This document shows, in pieces, positions 1 to 8,360 of a stretch of DNA of 29,033 nucleotides. Under the pieces are notes generated by a model. It saw nothing but the letters and a program-made list of their open reading frames with translations, ran no database searches and was not told the DNA's origin. The DNA lies in the IMG/VR virus record IMGVR_UViG_3300002835_000819, positions 1 through 29,033 of that record. One strand, given 5' to 3'. The position numbers and the translations under genes are program-made. The stretch comes from a virus. Every line of letters begins with the position of its first letter. The first letter of the stretch is position 1.

Positions 1-537
1 CGCGGTACGCAGACCCACATCGGTAATCGCCGTACCGTTGCCATCACCGGACCCGTCGAAGTTCGTAGAACCGTCACCGCCGATCTTGGCGGTTTCCCAT
101 ACGTTCGTCAGGGACGGGGTAGCATTTCCAGATTGCCAGTAGTGACCCAGAAGCATCAGGTCTTGGTCAACCTGTTTTGCCAGAGCGTAACCGCCGTCAT
201 CGGTGTAGAACTGACGCAGGGACGAGTGAGCTTGCATTTCGGCAATATCCTCGTAGAAGCGCGAGTATTCGTAGTGCTTGTTGATGAGAACCTGGATTTC
301 GCTGTTCGAGTCAGCAACAACCGTAACCAGAGTAGCCGCAGCCTTTGCAGAAGCAGCGCCACGAACAGGAACCGGCAGATGGACGGTATCGCCCTTCTTG
401 CCTTTGAAGTTCATCTTGCGGGTGAGATTACCGACTACCAGTTTTGCTTTGTAGGCGGCGATTACTTCGTCGGACCACTGTTCGGGAACGAAGTAACCAG
501 CGGTCGATACGGTGGTAATACCAGTTGGGTAAGCCAT
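1..537 (-). CDS. Major capsid protein, N-terminal part (runs off the left end)
   Basis: The minus strand is open from an ATG at 537 to the window edge, giving 179 codons of an incomplete gene. AGGAGAA lies 7 bases before the start. The N-terminus reads MAYPTGITTVSTAGYFVPEQ and continues with blocks such as NKHYEYSRFYEDIAEMQ and YALAKQVDQDLMLLG, a style I associate with HK97-fold major capsid proteins of podovirus-like phages. Its place just downstream of a scaffold-like gene, after portal and terminase, supports the call. The exact capsid family cannot be fixed from the fragment. Confidence 0.8.
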   Translation of the reverse strand, partial: MAYPTGITTVSTAGYFVPEQWSDEVIAAYKAKLVVGNLTRKMNFKGKKGDTVHLPVPVRGAASAKAAATLVTVVADSNSEIQVLINKHYEYSRFYEDIAEMQAHSSLRQFYTDDGGYALAKQVDQDLMLLGHYWQSGNATPSLTNVWETAKIGGDGSTNFDGSGDGNGTAITDVGLRTA

Positions 538-592
538 TTTGATTCTCCTAATTACTGATTAGTAGGCCCGTCCAACTGGAAGAATCAGGTCT

Positions 593-1375
593 TTACCTAA
601 CTCTACCTTCTCGGTACGCTGCATCAATCTCTGACTGCATCGAATCGAACTTGGACGGATCGCGCATTTTGAGGCGAATCAGATCAGTTCGTCTGTAGAC
701 TTTCTTGGAACTCTCGCCGGAACCTCCAGTTTCAACCGCAACAGATTGAAGGGTTTTGGTGCGGGAGGCTTTTTCCTCGTCCGGCACTTCTACCTTCTGC
801 TTTTCAGTTTTTACCTGCTTCAGTTCTTTGTAGGTACTGAACAACTCGTCAGCAGCATCCAAGTCGAACGCATTGGCTTTCTGGAACAATTCGGTGCGGA
901 CTTTGCTTTTGGAAATCCACTCACCAAACTGCTGTTCTTGAAGAATCTGCCCGGAATCAGGGTGCTTCCTCTCAAACTCTGCCTTTGCCTGCGCCTGCCG
1001 TGCTAGAACCGCATACTGCTTTGCGGCCATCACTTCAGGGTTCGTCTCAATCTGCCTGCGAATTGCTTCCTGCGGATTCTCGAAGAAATCTACTTCCTTT
1101 ACTGGTTCTGGTTCAGGCTGTTTCTTCAATTGAGACTTGATAAGTTCGTCGGCCAGTTTGCGGATTTCGCCTAGCTCGTTACCCTGTCGCCCCATCTCTT
1201 TACGGGCGTGCTGGGCAATTCTTGCAAGCTCTGCGACTGACATACCCTTGAATTCATCAGGGATTACGTCTTCCACCTTCTGTTCGACTGCGGCAGCTTG
1301 CTCTTTTGTGGTGTCCTGTTGCTCGACTACCTCAATTTCGCCAGCCTCTTCTTCCATGTCCTGAATCTCAGCCAT
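593..1375 (-). CDS. Scaffolding protein
   Basis: This 260-residue protein is strongly acidic at the N-terminus (runs of Glu, Asp and Gln over residues 1-40), predicted mostly helical in the middle (Ala/Gln/Glu/Lys-rich, residues 90-200) and basic at the C-terminus (KKVYRRTDLIRLKMRDPSKF). That charge layout and its position directly before the capsid gene are typical of phage scaffolds, whose basic end binds capsid subunits during procapsid assembly. AAGGAG precedes the ATG by 6 bases. A sigma70-like promoter lies just upstream at 1426-1454. Assignment rests on composition and synteny. Confidence 0.75.
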   Translation of the reverse strand: MAEIQDMEEEAGEIEVVEQQDTTKEQAAAVEQKVEDVIPDEFKGMSVAELARIAQHARKEMGRQGNELGEIRKLADELIKSQLKKQPEPEPVKEVDFFENPQEAIRRQIETNPEVMAAKQYAVLARQAQAKAEFERKHPDSGQILQEQQFGEWISKSKVRTELFQKANAFDLDAADELFSTYKELKQVKTEKQKVEVPDEEKASRTKTLQSVAVETGGSGESSKKVYRRTDLIRLKMRDPSKFDSMQSEIDAAYREGRVR

Positions 1376-1425
1376 TTGTTACTCCTTTTGCACGACCTCA
1401 TGTAGTCGCTAGGTTATTGAAACGA

Positions 1426-1454
1426 TTTATAAACCACTTCTTTGCAATAGTCAA
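1426..1454 (-). promoter_or_regulatory. Sigma70-like promoter before scaffold and capsid
   Basis: On the minus strand TTGACT (1449-1454) is separated by 17 bases from TATAAA (1426-1431). It would start transcription about 45 bases before the scaffold ATG, giving the capsid genes their own promoter inside the structural operon. Confidence 0.6.
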
Positions 1455-1465
1455 TAGCTATCTGT

Positions 1466-1714
1466 TTATCCACTGTGATAGCTCTTTTTACGCTTTTCTG
1501 CGGCATTCTTCTCCCGAATATCCGCCCACTTTGAGTAAGCTCCGGGGAATCCAGGGTCTGTTCCGTCTAGTGCAACTCTCGGCATACCAACCATCTTTAC
1601 GGCCATTGCCCCGCAATCGCACTGAACGATCCTTATGTCAGTCTCGACAAAACGCTCAGTCTGTTTTCCGCAGGCTCCACAACTGAAATCTCTAAGAAGT
1701 TTGGGCATCTTCAT
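1466..1714 (-). CDS. Small zinc-ribbon phage protein
   Basis: The product is 82 residues (start at 1714, or 1708 at the second Met). Two cysteine pairs, CGACGK (residues 12-17) and CDCGA (residues 32-36), could bind one zinc ion in a ribbon similar in outline to FmdB-type regulatory zinc ribbons. The C-terminus is basic. It overlaps the upstream gene by 23 bases and lies between portal-side structural genes and scaffold. No function is recognised; it may be a head-completion or regulatory protein. Confidence 0.6.
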   Translation of the reverse strand: MKMPKLLRDFSCGACGKQTERFVETDIRIVQCDCGAMAVKMVGMPRVALDGTDPGFPGAYSKWADIREKNAAEKRKKSYHSG

Positions 1715-1940
1715 CCTTTAGTTGCTGATAAGCCTGTTCGCTGACATCCCGCAAAGAGAGCATCCAGCGCATCATGGAAATCTCTCCGCGCCTGAAATGA
1801 AGGGTTTTCTCATCCTGAATCGAGGAAATGTCATTCGTGGCCTTTAGCATCTCCTCAACGTCTTCCATGAGTTGATACCACGGACGATCCCCCATCATTC
1901 TCAGGCGGAGTTCGTAATACTCTTGAAGTTCTGGCGTCAT
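1692..1940 (-). CDS. Hypothetical phage protein
   Basis: An 82-residue, predicted all-helical, acidic protein (ELQEYYELRLRMM, QLMEDVEEMLKATND). Its ATG overlaps the stop of the upstream gene (1937-1940), so translation is probably coupled. No signal peptide or membrane segment is visible. It sits among virion genes, so a minor structural or assembly role is plausible, but I recognise no family. Confidence 0.6.
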   Translation of the reverse strand: MTPELQEYYELRLRMMGDRPWYQLMEDVEEMLKATNDISSIQDEKTLHFRRGEISMMRWMLSLRDVSEQAYQQLKDEDAQTS

Positions 1941-2446
1941 AGTGTTGGCTGATACCCTTCAATACTCATTGAAATCTTGATAGCGCCACCTGAAACATTG
2001 GTTGTCCTCAAAAGATAATTCGTTGAAGGGGCCAATATGAATTCATTTCCAAACCCGAATTCACCGCCTCCCCCGGTATGCTTGTCTCCCGCAGGAATAA
2101 GCCCGGTTCCGTTTATTTGAGTCCCAACCCCTGTTACAGTTGGCCCAGATGTAACAGTCGCATCAAATACCTTAGATGAACTTCTGTTGTGATTTGTCAT
2201 TGAAACAGCAGCCCCAGCAACAGAGAATGTTGTTCCTTCGTATAGTTGAACAGTAGAATTTCCCGTAACTGTCACTGTGAATTTTGCATGAGTGGATTGC
2301 ACTGCACCCTGAATAAGCATATCAAGGGCAACCGTATCAGCTAACGATGCGCTATATACCCCTCCAGAAAAGTACCTTCCTTCATGTACTTTCTGATGAG
2401 GATAGTCGATTGTCGTTGTTGTCGGAATCGGGAATACATCAATCAT
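1937..2446 (-). CDS. Putative virion protein, beta-rich
   Basis: A 169-residue Thr/Ser/Gly/Val-rich protein with no charged helices, consistent with a beta-sandwich head-decoration or tail-associated protein. Residues 1-20 contain PIPTTTTIDYPHQKVHEGRY; the C-terminal half has TNYLLRTTNVSGGAIKISMS, a pattern like capsid- or fibre-associated beta domains. The ATG overlaps the stop of the upstream gene (2443-2446). It follows another beta-rich gene of similar composition, so the two may form one structural unit. Function is inferred from composition and location only. Confidence 0.6.
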   Translation of the reverse strand: MIDVFPIPTTTTIDYPHQKVHEGRYFSGGVYSASLADTVALDMLIQGAVQSTHAKFTVTVTGNSTVQLYEGTTFSVAGAAVSMTNHNRSSSKVFDATVTSGPTVTGVGTQINGTGLIPAGDKHTGGGGEFGFGNEFILAPSTNYLLRTTNVSGGAIKISMSIEGYQPTL

Positions 2447-2769
2447 GTTCCGACCCTCGTTTCATTTCCGCTGATATTAAGCGTTATTCCTGCTCCTGAT
2501 CCAATTCCTTGAATGAAGTCTCCTGTATTCAACACTTGATTTCCACTCCAATGAACGAGTGTATTCGCGGGAATGCTTACTGTTGGAAACATCATGTTTG
2601 TGGTATCAGCAGAGCCGCCAACAGGGACAAGGTGAAAAGCACAAGTCAAAGTTCCGGCAGTCGTGTTGGCAATGCAAACATCAATCACTTCGGCTTTCAT
2701 GCCTGTGGGTACTGTATAGACGAGTGTGCCCCCACCTGTCGTAATAGCGCCTCTACCAAGTTTCTTCAT
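2443..2769 (-). CDS. Putative virion protein, beta-rich, small
   Basis: About 108 residues from the ATG at 2769, which overlaps the stop of the preceding gene (2766-2768) and begins MKKLGRGAITTGGGTLVY. An upstream in-frame extension to 2790 exists but would overlap the neighbour further. The protein is rich in Gly, Thr, Val and Asn and ends in an alternating hydrophobic pattern (ITLNISGNETRVGT), suggesting a beta fold. Together with the gene at 1937-2446 it probably contributes to the particle surface. No family is recognised. Confidence 0.55.
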   Translation of the reverse strand: MKKLGRGAITTGGGTLVYTVPTGMKAEVIDVCIANTTAGTLTCAFHLVPVGGSADTTNMMFPTVSIPANTLVHWSGNQVLNTGDFIQGIGSGAGITLNISGNETRVGT

Positions 2770-2948
2770 GCCCATGCGCTCCCGCTCCAATAACTAGGAC
2801 TTGCAGCTACCCAAGATGCATCATTCCACCGCTTTAACGGTTTAGCTTCCCATGCTGCACCAGTCCAGTATTTGATCCTTGATGTAGCTATTGCGCCCCA
2901 AGAATCTCCCCACGATGCAAGCCACGATCCACCCAATGAACTAGCCAT
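2766..2948 (-). CDS. Trp-rich small phage protein
   Basis: A 60-residue protein from the ATG at 2948 (MASSLGGSWLASWGDSWG). Tryptophan is remarkably frequent, in repeated Gly/Ser-Trp units (SWLASWGDSWGA, YWTGAAWEA, YWSGSAWA). I recall phage proteins beginning with a similar SLGGxWLASWGxSWG motif, function unknown. It overlaps the upstream gene by 8 bases and the downstream gene by 4, consistent with a compact translated operon. Confidence 0.55.
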   Translation of the reverse strand: MASSLGGSWLASWGDSWGAIATSRIKYWTGAAWEAKPLKRWNDASWVAASPSYWSGSAWA

Positions 2949-3144
2949 TACGCCGGACCCCACTCCGTTCCAAGCTGTCCATTCCCTGTTCACCGCGCTC
3001 AATTGGGATCAGGGTTTTAATCTCAAGCGTTTTTAGCCGTGAATCGTACTTCTCAAGCGTTTTCCCGATCAATAGGGAAATACCCTTCAGTTTCGCATCC
3101 GTACTTACGTCCGGTCGCAGGAGTTCTATGACTCTCTGCAACAT
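2941..3144 (-). CDS. Hypothetical phage protein
   Basis: A 67-residue basic protein starting 3 bases after the portal stop codon (MLQRVIELLRPDVSTDAKLK). The first half is predicted helical; the C-terminus is rich in Arg and Gly. Tight spacing to the portal gene supports a real, co-translated gene. No domain recognised. Confidence 0.5.
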   Translation of the reverse strand: MLQRVIELLRPDVSTDAKLKGISLLIGKTLEKYDSRLKTLEIKTLIPIERGEQGMDSLERSGVRRNG

Positions 3145-3146
3145 GA

Positions 3147-5183
3147 CTATTCAACTTTTGCAGCATCGCTTAGATAAGCATCGTCTTTTGCTTGTTGGCC
3201 CTTTTTCATCTCCATTTGCATCTTTGCGATGTTCTCGTTACTGGTAATGTCCTTTTCCTTAATCATCAACTCAGCGATTCTTGCCCGACGCTCAAAGTCT
3301 TTTCCTTCCTGATTGTCATCAAGGTTGTTTGATAGGGCAGAAATCATCTTTGCCTTCGCCTCAAGTGGAGTAGCTTCGGCTTCTGCTTGTGCTTTGGCGG
3401 CTTCGGCTTCTTTCTTCGTGGCGTCTGCGTTTTTGACCTTCATATCCAGCATGGCAGACTGTTGTTGCATCTGTTGTACTTGTGGATCGGGTTGTGAAGA
3501 TTTCGCCATCTGCTCCAGCATTTGCTCACGGTTACTCAATGAGGAATTCTTCAGAATCCCCTGCATCAGAACAGGAGTCAAAGGACTCTGCGCTCCCAAA
3601 GTCTGAATCAGGAACGCAAGCTGTTTCTGCTCATATTCCCTCGCTATGATTCCCAAACTTGCCGTAGGAATGAACTTCACATCAGTACTTGGATAGCGTT
3701 CAGGGGCGAACTGCATATACCGCCATGCGGCTTTGTAGATGAACGGAATCAGGAAGTCTTCCTGGAAGTTCACCAATGTCCGTTTGTACTTCTTGATCAT
3801 CGTGGCAGTCGCCATATCCATCGACTGACCATCTCTCGCTACCTGAGACACACTACCGTTGGAATCAATTGTTCCGGTCGCCATCAGCAACATGCGCTCG
3901 AATTCCTTGGAAGTCGTCATTGCTGCGCCATCGTTAGTACCGAAATGGAACGGGAACACGATTTCCTGCGGTGCGCCATTTGTCAGAATGGCTTTGCCTG
4001 GCTTGACCTCGAACTTGGCCCCACGGGGCCAGCGGGTAGCGTCAATAGCTACCATTGGAGACACGGTAAGGGCAAGTGCGTCCATGTGGCTTCTCATGGA
4101 ACCATCCACCGCAGACTGCATATTCGTTGCTTTTTCAGCCGTTCCACGCCCTAGGAGCCTGTTAGGGACGGTATCCGCCTGATAACAAATAACAGGCCGG
4201 TCTTTCATCATGTAGGGGGATTCTTCGGCTTTCAGAAGAGTTCCATCGTTGGCGATCACGATAATCGCCTCAACCATGTCGGAATAGTCTTCCATTCCGC
4301 CTTCAATGCCTTCAATCTCTACAAATTCCTCTTTTACGAGGTATTCCCTCGGGACAAGACCGTAGTACGTAAGCAGTTTTACCTTGTCATCCTCGAAATT
4401 CCGTGCTTCCTGAGTCGATTCAATCTCATCAGTGTCATACATTGAACCAATATCGACATTCAGGTATTTTCCAGACTTGATGCCTTGTGCAATCTTGTGG
4501 ATACCGACATATCGTTCCACAGCTACGCCCATACAGTCGTCAATTGACGTTCCATTGGGATCGAACAGGAAATTCCTAGGATTCACAGGAACCAGCTTGA
4601 CGGAAATACGGTCTTTTTCGCCTACACCATACGCAATCTGCACCTGATCTACTGGCACTTGCATTGGTTTGTATTGTTTTTCGCTGGAAACCGTGATTTC
4701 AGCTATACCCGTACCGAAAATCTCTCCCAAAAGAGTTATCTGGTCAATACTTTTACGGATTTTGTCTTGCGCGAAGTCCTCATATAGCTTCGCTTTCATC
4801 ACTTCTACATCAACAGGACCATTCTTATCTTCAATATCGTCCTTGATGTCGAAGAACTCCCCTTGCCCGAAGATGGCTTCCATAATCTCGGCATGGCGTG
4901 TTTCAATGGCTTGTTGTGTCGCAGGACTAATGACCCTGGATCGTTCTGAAGCCCGGTTTCTGTCTTCAGCATCCCAAATACCGCGCCAGATACGTTCGTA
5001 TTTGTCCCACTCATCCTGGAAATTCTGATCTCGGTACTCGCGCCACCTATCGGTGTGGTCTACAACAAAGGTCGTAAGTTCTTTGTCTGAATCAGTGGGT
5101 TCGTAGAAGTTTGAAGGCGGTTCTTCCATAGACGGATCAACAATCTCCGCACCAGTATGCTCAAAGTTGATATCGTCAGCCAT
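3147..5183 (-). CDS. Portal protein
   Basis: A 678-residue protein placed directly after the large terminase gene. Length and features fit a podovirus-type portal: an N-terminal region with DRWREYRDQNFQDEW and SRVISPATQQAIETRH, a central globular region, and a C-terminal segment (residues 560-678) that is Gln/Lys/Glu/Ala-rich and predicted to form long helices like the portal barrel (MQQQSAMLDMKVKNADATKK). Portals form the dodecameric DNA channel at one capsid vertex and dock the terminase motor. A promoter with 17-base spacing lies just upstream (5209-5237). Confidence 0.85.
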   Translation of the reverse strand: MADDINFEHTGAEIVDPSMEEPPSNFYEPTDSDKELTTFVVDHTDRWREYRDQNFQDEWDKYERIWRGIWDAEDRNRASERSRVISPATQQAIETRHAEIMEAIFGQGEFFDIKDDIEDKNGPVDVEVMKAKLYEDFAQDKIRKSIDQITLLGEIFGTGIAEITVSSEKQYKPMQVPVDQVQIAYGVGEKDRISVKLVPVNPRNFLFDPNGTSIDDCMGVAVERYVGIHKIAQGIKSGKYLNVDIGSMYDTDEIESTQEARNFEDDKVKLLTYYGLVPREYLVKEEFVEIEGIEGGMEDYSDMVEAIIVIANDGTLLKAEESPYMMKDRPVICYQADTVPNRLLGRGTAEKATNMQSAVDGSMRSHMDALALTVSPMVAIDATRWPRGAKFEVKPGKAILTNGAPQEIVFPFHFGTNDGAAMTTSKEFERMLLMATGTIDSNGSVSQVARDGQSMDMATATMIKKYKRTLVNFQEDFLIPFIYKAAWRYMQFAPERYPSTDVKFIPTASLGIIAREYEQKQLAFLIQTLGAQSPLTPVLMQGILKNSSLSNREQMLEQMAKSSQPDPQVQQMQQQSAMLDMKVKNADATKKEAEAAKAQAEAEATPLEAKAKMISALSNNLDDNQEGKDFERRARIAELMIKEKDITSNENIAKMQMEMKKGQQAKDDAYLSDAAKVE

Positions 5184-5208
5184 CTACTACCCTTTCAGAT
5201 TTTCGATA

Positions 5209-5237
5209 GTTATACCCTATCAACTAAAGATGGTCAA
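5209..5237 (-). promoter_or_regulatory. Sigma70-like promoter before the portal gene
   Basis: Minus strand TTGACC (5232-5237), a 17-base spacer, then TATAAC (5209-5214). The -35 region shares the flank CTATTGAC with the promoters at 1426-1454 and 7649-7674, suggesting a family of related promoters. Confidence 0.55.
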
Positions 5238-6502
5238 TAGCCTACAACAACATCAAGGATTTCAGCCTCTTCGCCTACATCCTGATCTTTTGCGTAAGTG
5301 GTAATAACCATGTTAGCAACAAGGGAAAGGCTGTCGATCAGATCGTCGTGAGCCTTCGGGCTAGGGAAACTTACATACTCTTTCTTGAACTGAGTCCAGT
5401 CTTCCCTTGAATTCAGCGTAATTCTTCCATGTTCAAACAACCCCTGAAGGTTGTACGTGATCCGGTTTGTCTTTGATCCGCTGCCAATAGGGATAGCTTC
5501 AATGTGGGCATAGACGTTGTTTTTCCTCATCAAGTCATCAAGATAAGGCTGCAAGGCTCTTTGCAGGCTACCCTTCTCAATCCCTACCGACATGGGTTTA
5601 TGGCTTCGGATCGCCATCAGAATCCGTGTAGCTGTCTCTCGGACATCCCACCGGCCATACTCGATCTTCCTGACCCACCACTTCCCATCATCAGACACAT
5701 GAACCACCGCGATAGCGGAGTTATCCAGGTGCTTCTTCTTCCCATGATCCTTCACTTCCTCAAAGCCAGCAGGGTCTACGGCTATGTAAGTATCGTACTG
5801 TTTTGGAGGGTTTTCACTGTACTTTAGCCAGCTTTCCTTAAACACATCCTCGGACATGCTCTCGAAGCTCGCCATGTACTCCCTTTGAAACGCCATGGTA
5901 CTCATGGACCTCTTGGCGTTATCTATCTCATTCGGATCAATCAACTCATTATCGTAGGTCGTCAGATGCCATGACTTCCACTCAGGGTCTTCTCCTTTAA
6001 CCCCTCTCTCGTAATACTCCCTGAACAATGAATCCCCGCTGTCAGGAGTCCCAATAAACAGCGCCCCACCTTTCAAATCAGAAAGACTGGGGCGAATAAT
6101 ATCTTCCCACACCATCGGCTTGATGTCCTTGAACTCATCAATCACCGCATCGTATACCTTCATCCCTCTCAACGCATCAGGGTTATCACTCCCCCGTATC
6201 CGTATCTTCACCCCATTCACCAACGTCAATTCCCCATCATTCACATTACTTTTCTTCGTTACTTTATACGCCGTCCTCACCAACAAATCCCACATCAACG
6301 TCTTTGCCATTCCATACGTAGGCGCTACATACAATACTGTCGCATCTACATGCTTACACTCCAACCCCTTCACTATCAACCGAACACAACTCCCCATCGT
6401 CTTACCACAACGCCTTCCAGCTACAACTACCTGGAATCGCGTCTTGTCACAGAAAACCTCCTTTTGCCATTTCAACAACTTGAAATCTAAGGAATCAGAC
6501 AT
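5234..6502 (-). CDS. terL: Terminase large subunit
   Basis: A 422-residue DNA-packaging ATPase/nuclease. Walker A is VVAGRRCGKT (residues 27-36), Walker B with the catalytic acid is VYDAVIDEF (residues 115-123), and the C-terminal nuclease domain shows conserved acids in YIAVDPAGFEE (near residue 245) and HDDLIDSLSLV (near residue 392). It pumps DNA into the procapsid through the portal and cuts concatemers. It lies between the small terminase gene and portal, the standard order. Confidence 0.93.
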   Translation of the reverse strand: MSDSLDFKLLKWQKEVFCDKTRFQVVVAGRRCGKTMGSCVRLIVKGLECKHVDATVLYVAPTYGMAKTLMWDLLVRTAYKVTKKSNVNDGELTLVNGVKIRIRGSDNPDALRGMKVYDAVIDEFKDIKPMVWEDIIRPSLSDLKGGALFIGTPDSGDSLFREYYERGVKGEDPEWKSWHLTTYDNELIDPNEIDNAKRSMSTMAFQREYMASFESMSEDVFKESWLKYSENPPKQYDTYIAVDPAGFEEVKDHGKKKHLDNSAIAVVHVSDDGKWWVRKIEYGRWDVRETATRILMAIRSHKPMSVGIEKGSLQRALQPYLDDLMRKNNVYAHIEAIPIGSGSKTNRITYNLQGLFEHGRITLNSREDWTQFKKEYVSFPSPKAHDDLIDSLSLVANMVITTYAKDQDVGEEAEILDVVVGY

Positions 6503-6553
6503 ATCAGCCCTGTGGATAACTTATCGTTTTCACCGTTTCCTGAGTTTAGGGGT

Positions 6554-7006
6554 CTAGCTATTACTCTTACCATCCCCATCTGCCCCTCCCCCCCCCTCAT
6601 GCTCAATGGTAACACCTGCCTGAACATCACCTATGTTGATGGTGATCCCGCCGAACCCAAAGGATGTTGGAGCTTCCTGCTGCCCCCAGATGCGGCGCTG
6701 CTCCCTCTCTGCTCTCCAAGCGTAGGCCTTCCATAGTGCGGATGCTGCTGATGCTCTTTGAGCGCGCGAGGTTGCGTCTTCATGAGTGGCAGCCTCCAAG
6801 ATCATCTGTTCGGCTTGGTCTAAACGTGTTGCGTGGTACTCGATCTGTGCTTCTAGGTATTCGGGATCGTCTTTAAGGCCGCGAGTGATTTGGGACTTGT
6901 GGCAGCCTAGTTCCTTTGCGATTGAGGCGGCGGTTTCGCCGTGGCTGATACGGTGAATAATTTCGTCGCGGTGCAGTTGAGCTATTGGAACTGATACGTT
7001 AGGCAT
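6554..7006 (-). CDS. Terminase small subunit
   Basis: A 150-residue protein just upstream of terL. Residues 18-45 form a helix-turn-helix (HGETAASIAKELGCHKSQIT) expected to bind the packaging site. The middle is a helical Ala/Glu/Arg region (oligomerisation), followed by a Gly-rich acidic tail (EHEGGGGADGDGKSNS). This organisation and position fit a phage small terminase, which forms a ring that recognises DNA and regulates TerL. Assigned by HTH plus synteny. Confidence 0.8.
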   Translation of the reverse strand: MPNVSVPIAQLHRDEIIHRISHGETAASIAKELGCHKSQITRGLKDDPEYLEAQIEYHATRLDQAEQMILEAATHEDATSRAQRASAASALWKAYAWRAEREQRRIWGQQEAPTSFGFGGITINIGDVQAGVTIEHEGGGGADGDGKSNS

Positions 7007-7160
7007 GTTGTGTTATCCCATAGAACCACGCTCGCCATGAGGGCGAACGATTTAATTGATCTTAGCGGCGCGGCGTTTATACAATCAGGTCTAGCCTGTC
7101 TTGTGCCTTTGTGTTGCGGCCTTGGGCTGCTTTGCTTTCGCATTCTTGCCCTGTTTATGC

Positions 7161-7637
7161 TTACGCGGACTGAGCTATGGTCCCGCTGGTGCGCCAATCA
7201 ATTGAGTCTGTATTGCCTTTTCCTAGGTTGCATTCCCTGCACAGTATTTGCAGGTTGTTCAGGTCTAGCTCCAAGTGCGGATACTTTGACCTTGGTTTGA
7301 TGTGATCCACGTGCAATTCTGTATTCGTCGCGCCGCAGCAATGGCAAGTTTTGCCGTACAGCTTGTAGGCCTTGTAGCGAAGAATCTGCCATTCTTGCGT
7401 ATCGTAAAACTTACTACCCAGACCAGGCCGGTATGGAATGATTGCCCGGCGGTAATTCTTTGGTTCCTTCGCCCTCTTCGCCTTGGGTTTCTTTGGAAGC
7501 TTTGGCAGGCCTTTCTTTACCTGCTTTGCCTGATCGATTGCCCATTGGCGGCGGCGCTTCTTGTCGGCTTCGTGTAATTGCCGATCCCGCGCAGCTTCAG
7601 CGGCCTTGACATCAACTAAATACAGCCTTTGTCCCAT
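7161..7637 (-). CDS. HNH endonuclease
   Basis: A 158-residue protein with a basic N-terminal half (many Lys/Arg, residues 25-75) and a C-terminal HNH domain: zinc-binding CHCCGA, catalytic block LHVDHIKPRSKYPHLELDLN, then ILCRECNLGKGN. HNH nucleases next to terminase genes often assist packaging by nicking or cleaving DNA. A strong promoter ends only 7 bases before the ATG, so its mRNA is probably leaderless. The 155 bases between it and the small terminase contain no convincing gene. Confidence 0.88.
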   Translation of the reverse strand: MGQRLYLVDVKAAEAARDRQLHEADKKRRRQWAIDQAKQVKKGLPKLPKKPKAKRAKEPKNYRRAIIPYRPGLGSKFYDTQEWQILRYKAYKLYGKTCHCCGATNTELHVDHIKPRSKYPHLELDLNNLQILCRECNLGKGNTDSIDWRTSGTIAQSA

Positions 7638-7644
7638 GCCTTAG

Positions 7645-7672
7645 ATTCTACCTATCAATTTCATCTTGTCAA
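7645..7672 (-). promoter_or_regulatory. Strong sigma70-like promoter for HNH and packaging genes
   Basis: Minus strand TTGACA, a 16-base spacer and TAGAAT, followed after 7 bases by the HNH ATG. The predicted start point falls on or next to the ATG. The spacer and hexamers match the plus-strand promoter at 16793-16820. Coordinates are accurate to about two bases. Confidence 0.6.
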
Positions 7673-7890
7673 TAGCCTGCCAATTCTCAAATGTGCCCTT
7701 TTTCGTCACTTCGATACCAATCGCGGCACATTAGCTAAGTCATTGATAAGCGCGGATTCTGCGCTTTTCATGTGATCATTTACGTCACGTCGTCTTAGTG
7801 GGCATTCTGCTAACTAGTTGATTCTATTGTATTTCAATATCTGGCACGGTGAGTGCATGTAATAGGGCAAGACAAACAGGAGAATCAATC
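7673..7890. other. Intergenic region between divergent clusters
   Basis: About 220 bases separate the minus-strand packaging genes from the plus-strand early genes. No gene is visible. A hairpin AAGCGC / GCGCTT followed by TTC sits near 7750-7770. No convincing plus-strand promoter could be pinned, although one is expected here. Confidence 0.4.
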
Positions 7891-8103
7891 ATGACCGACA
7901 GATCAAAACAGCTACAAGCTACAAGACAGACCATTCTTGACTTGCTGAACTCGATGGGTCCGTGCTGCGTGCTGGATATTATAAGCGAGTGCAAAGAGCA
8001 GGCTTATGCGGGAATGATTCCTCTAGCCATCAATCAACTAGTAATCGAGCAGGCTATCTACTTTGACCACGATAGCGGCACGTTTGATACGATTTCCGAC
8101 TAA
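7891..8103 (+). CDS. Small early phage protein
   Basis: A 70-residue protein from the ATG at 7891, chosen because AGGAGAA lies 8 bases upstream (a longer frame from 7849 lacks one). Residues MTDRSKQLQATRQTILDLL and the following helices look like a small winged-helix-like fold, but no motif is diagnostic. It is the first of nine closely packed plus-strand genes that end at a terminator. Confidence 0.55.
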   Translation: MTDRSKQLQATRQTILDLLNSMGPCCVLDIISECKEQAYAGMIPLAINQLVIEQAIYFDHDSGTFDTISD

Positions 8104-8136
8104 CCATAGCAGTCTGACTAGATAGGGGATTTAATC

Positions 8137-8292
8137 ATGAGGGTTACAGTCTTTCAAGTCACTGAATACGATGTTGGCTATAACGGCAACACCCGTCGCG
8201 ACGTTGGCAAATGGTGCGTAGTCTCATGCGGCTGCACATATTGGCGCAAAACAGAATCCGATGCGCGAGAATTGGCTGCATACATCAGCTAG
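8137..8292 (+). CDS. Small hypothetical protein, Cys-containing
   Basis: A 51-residue frame beginning MRVTVFQVTEYDVGYNGNTR and containing WCVVSCGCTYW, with a purine-rich GGGGA ribosome site 7 bases before the ATG. Alternating hydrophobic residues suggest a small beta sheet. A hairpin AAAGCCC / GGGGCTTT lies just downstream (8301-8318) and may attenuate transcription. Function unknown. Confidence 0.5.
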   Translation: MRVTVFQVTEYDVGYNGNTRRDVGKWCVVSCGCTYWRKTESDARELAAYIS

Positions 8293-8360
8293 ACCCTAGC
8301 GTAAAGCCCTTAGGGGCTTTCCGGTGGCGTTTAGACCATCAATTCTATAGGGGTAAGATC

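Noticed and set aside
6982-7197. Minus-strand frame between small terminase and HNH genes
   Set aside because: No ribosome site, unconvincing composition and overlap with both neighbours.
8301-8318. Hairpin AAAGCCC / GGGGCTTT as a terminator
   Set aside because: No T-run beyond three bases and genes continue in the same direction; at most an attenuator.
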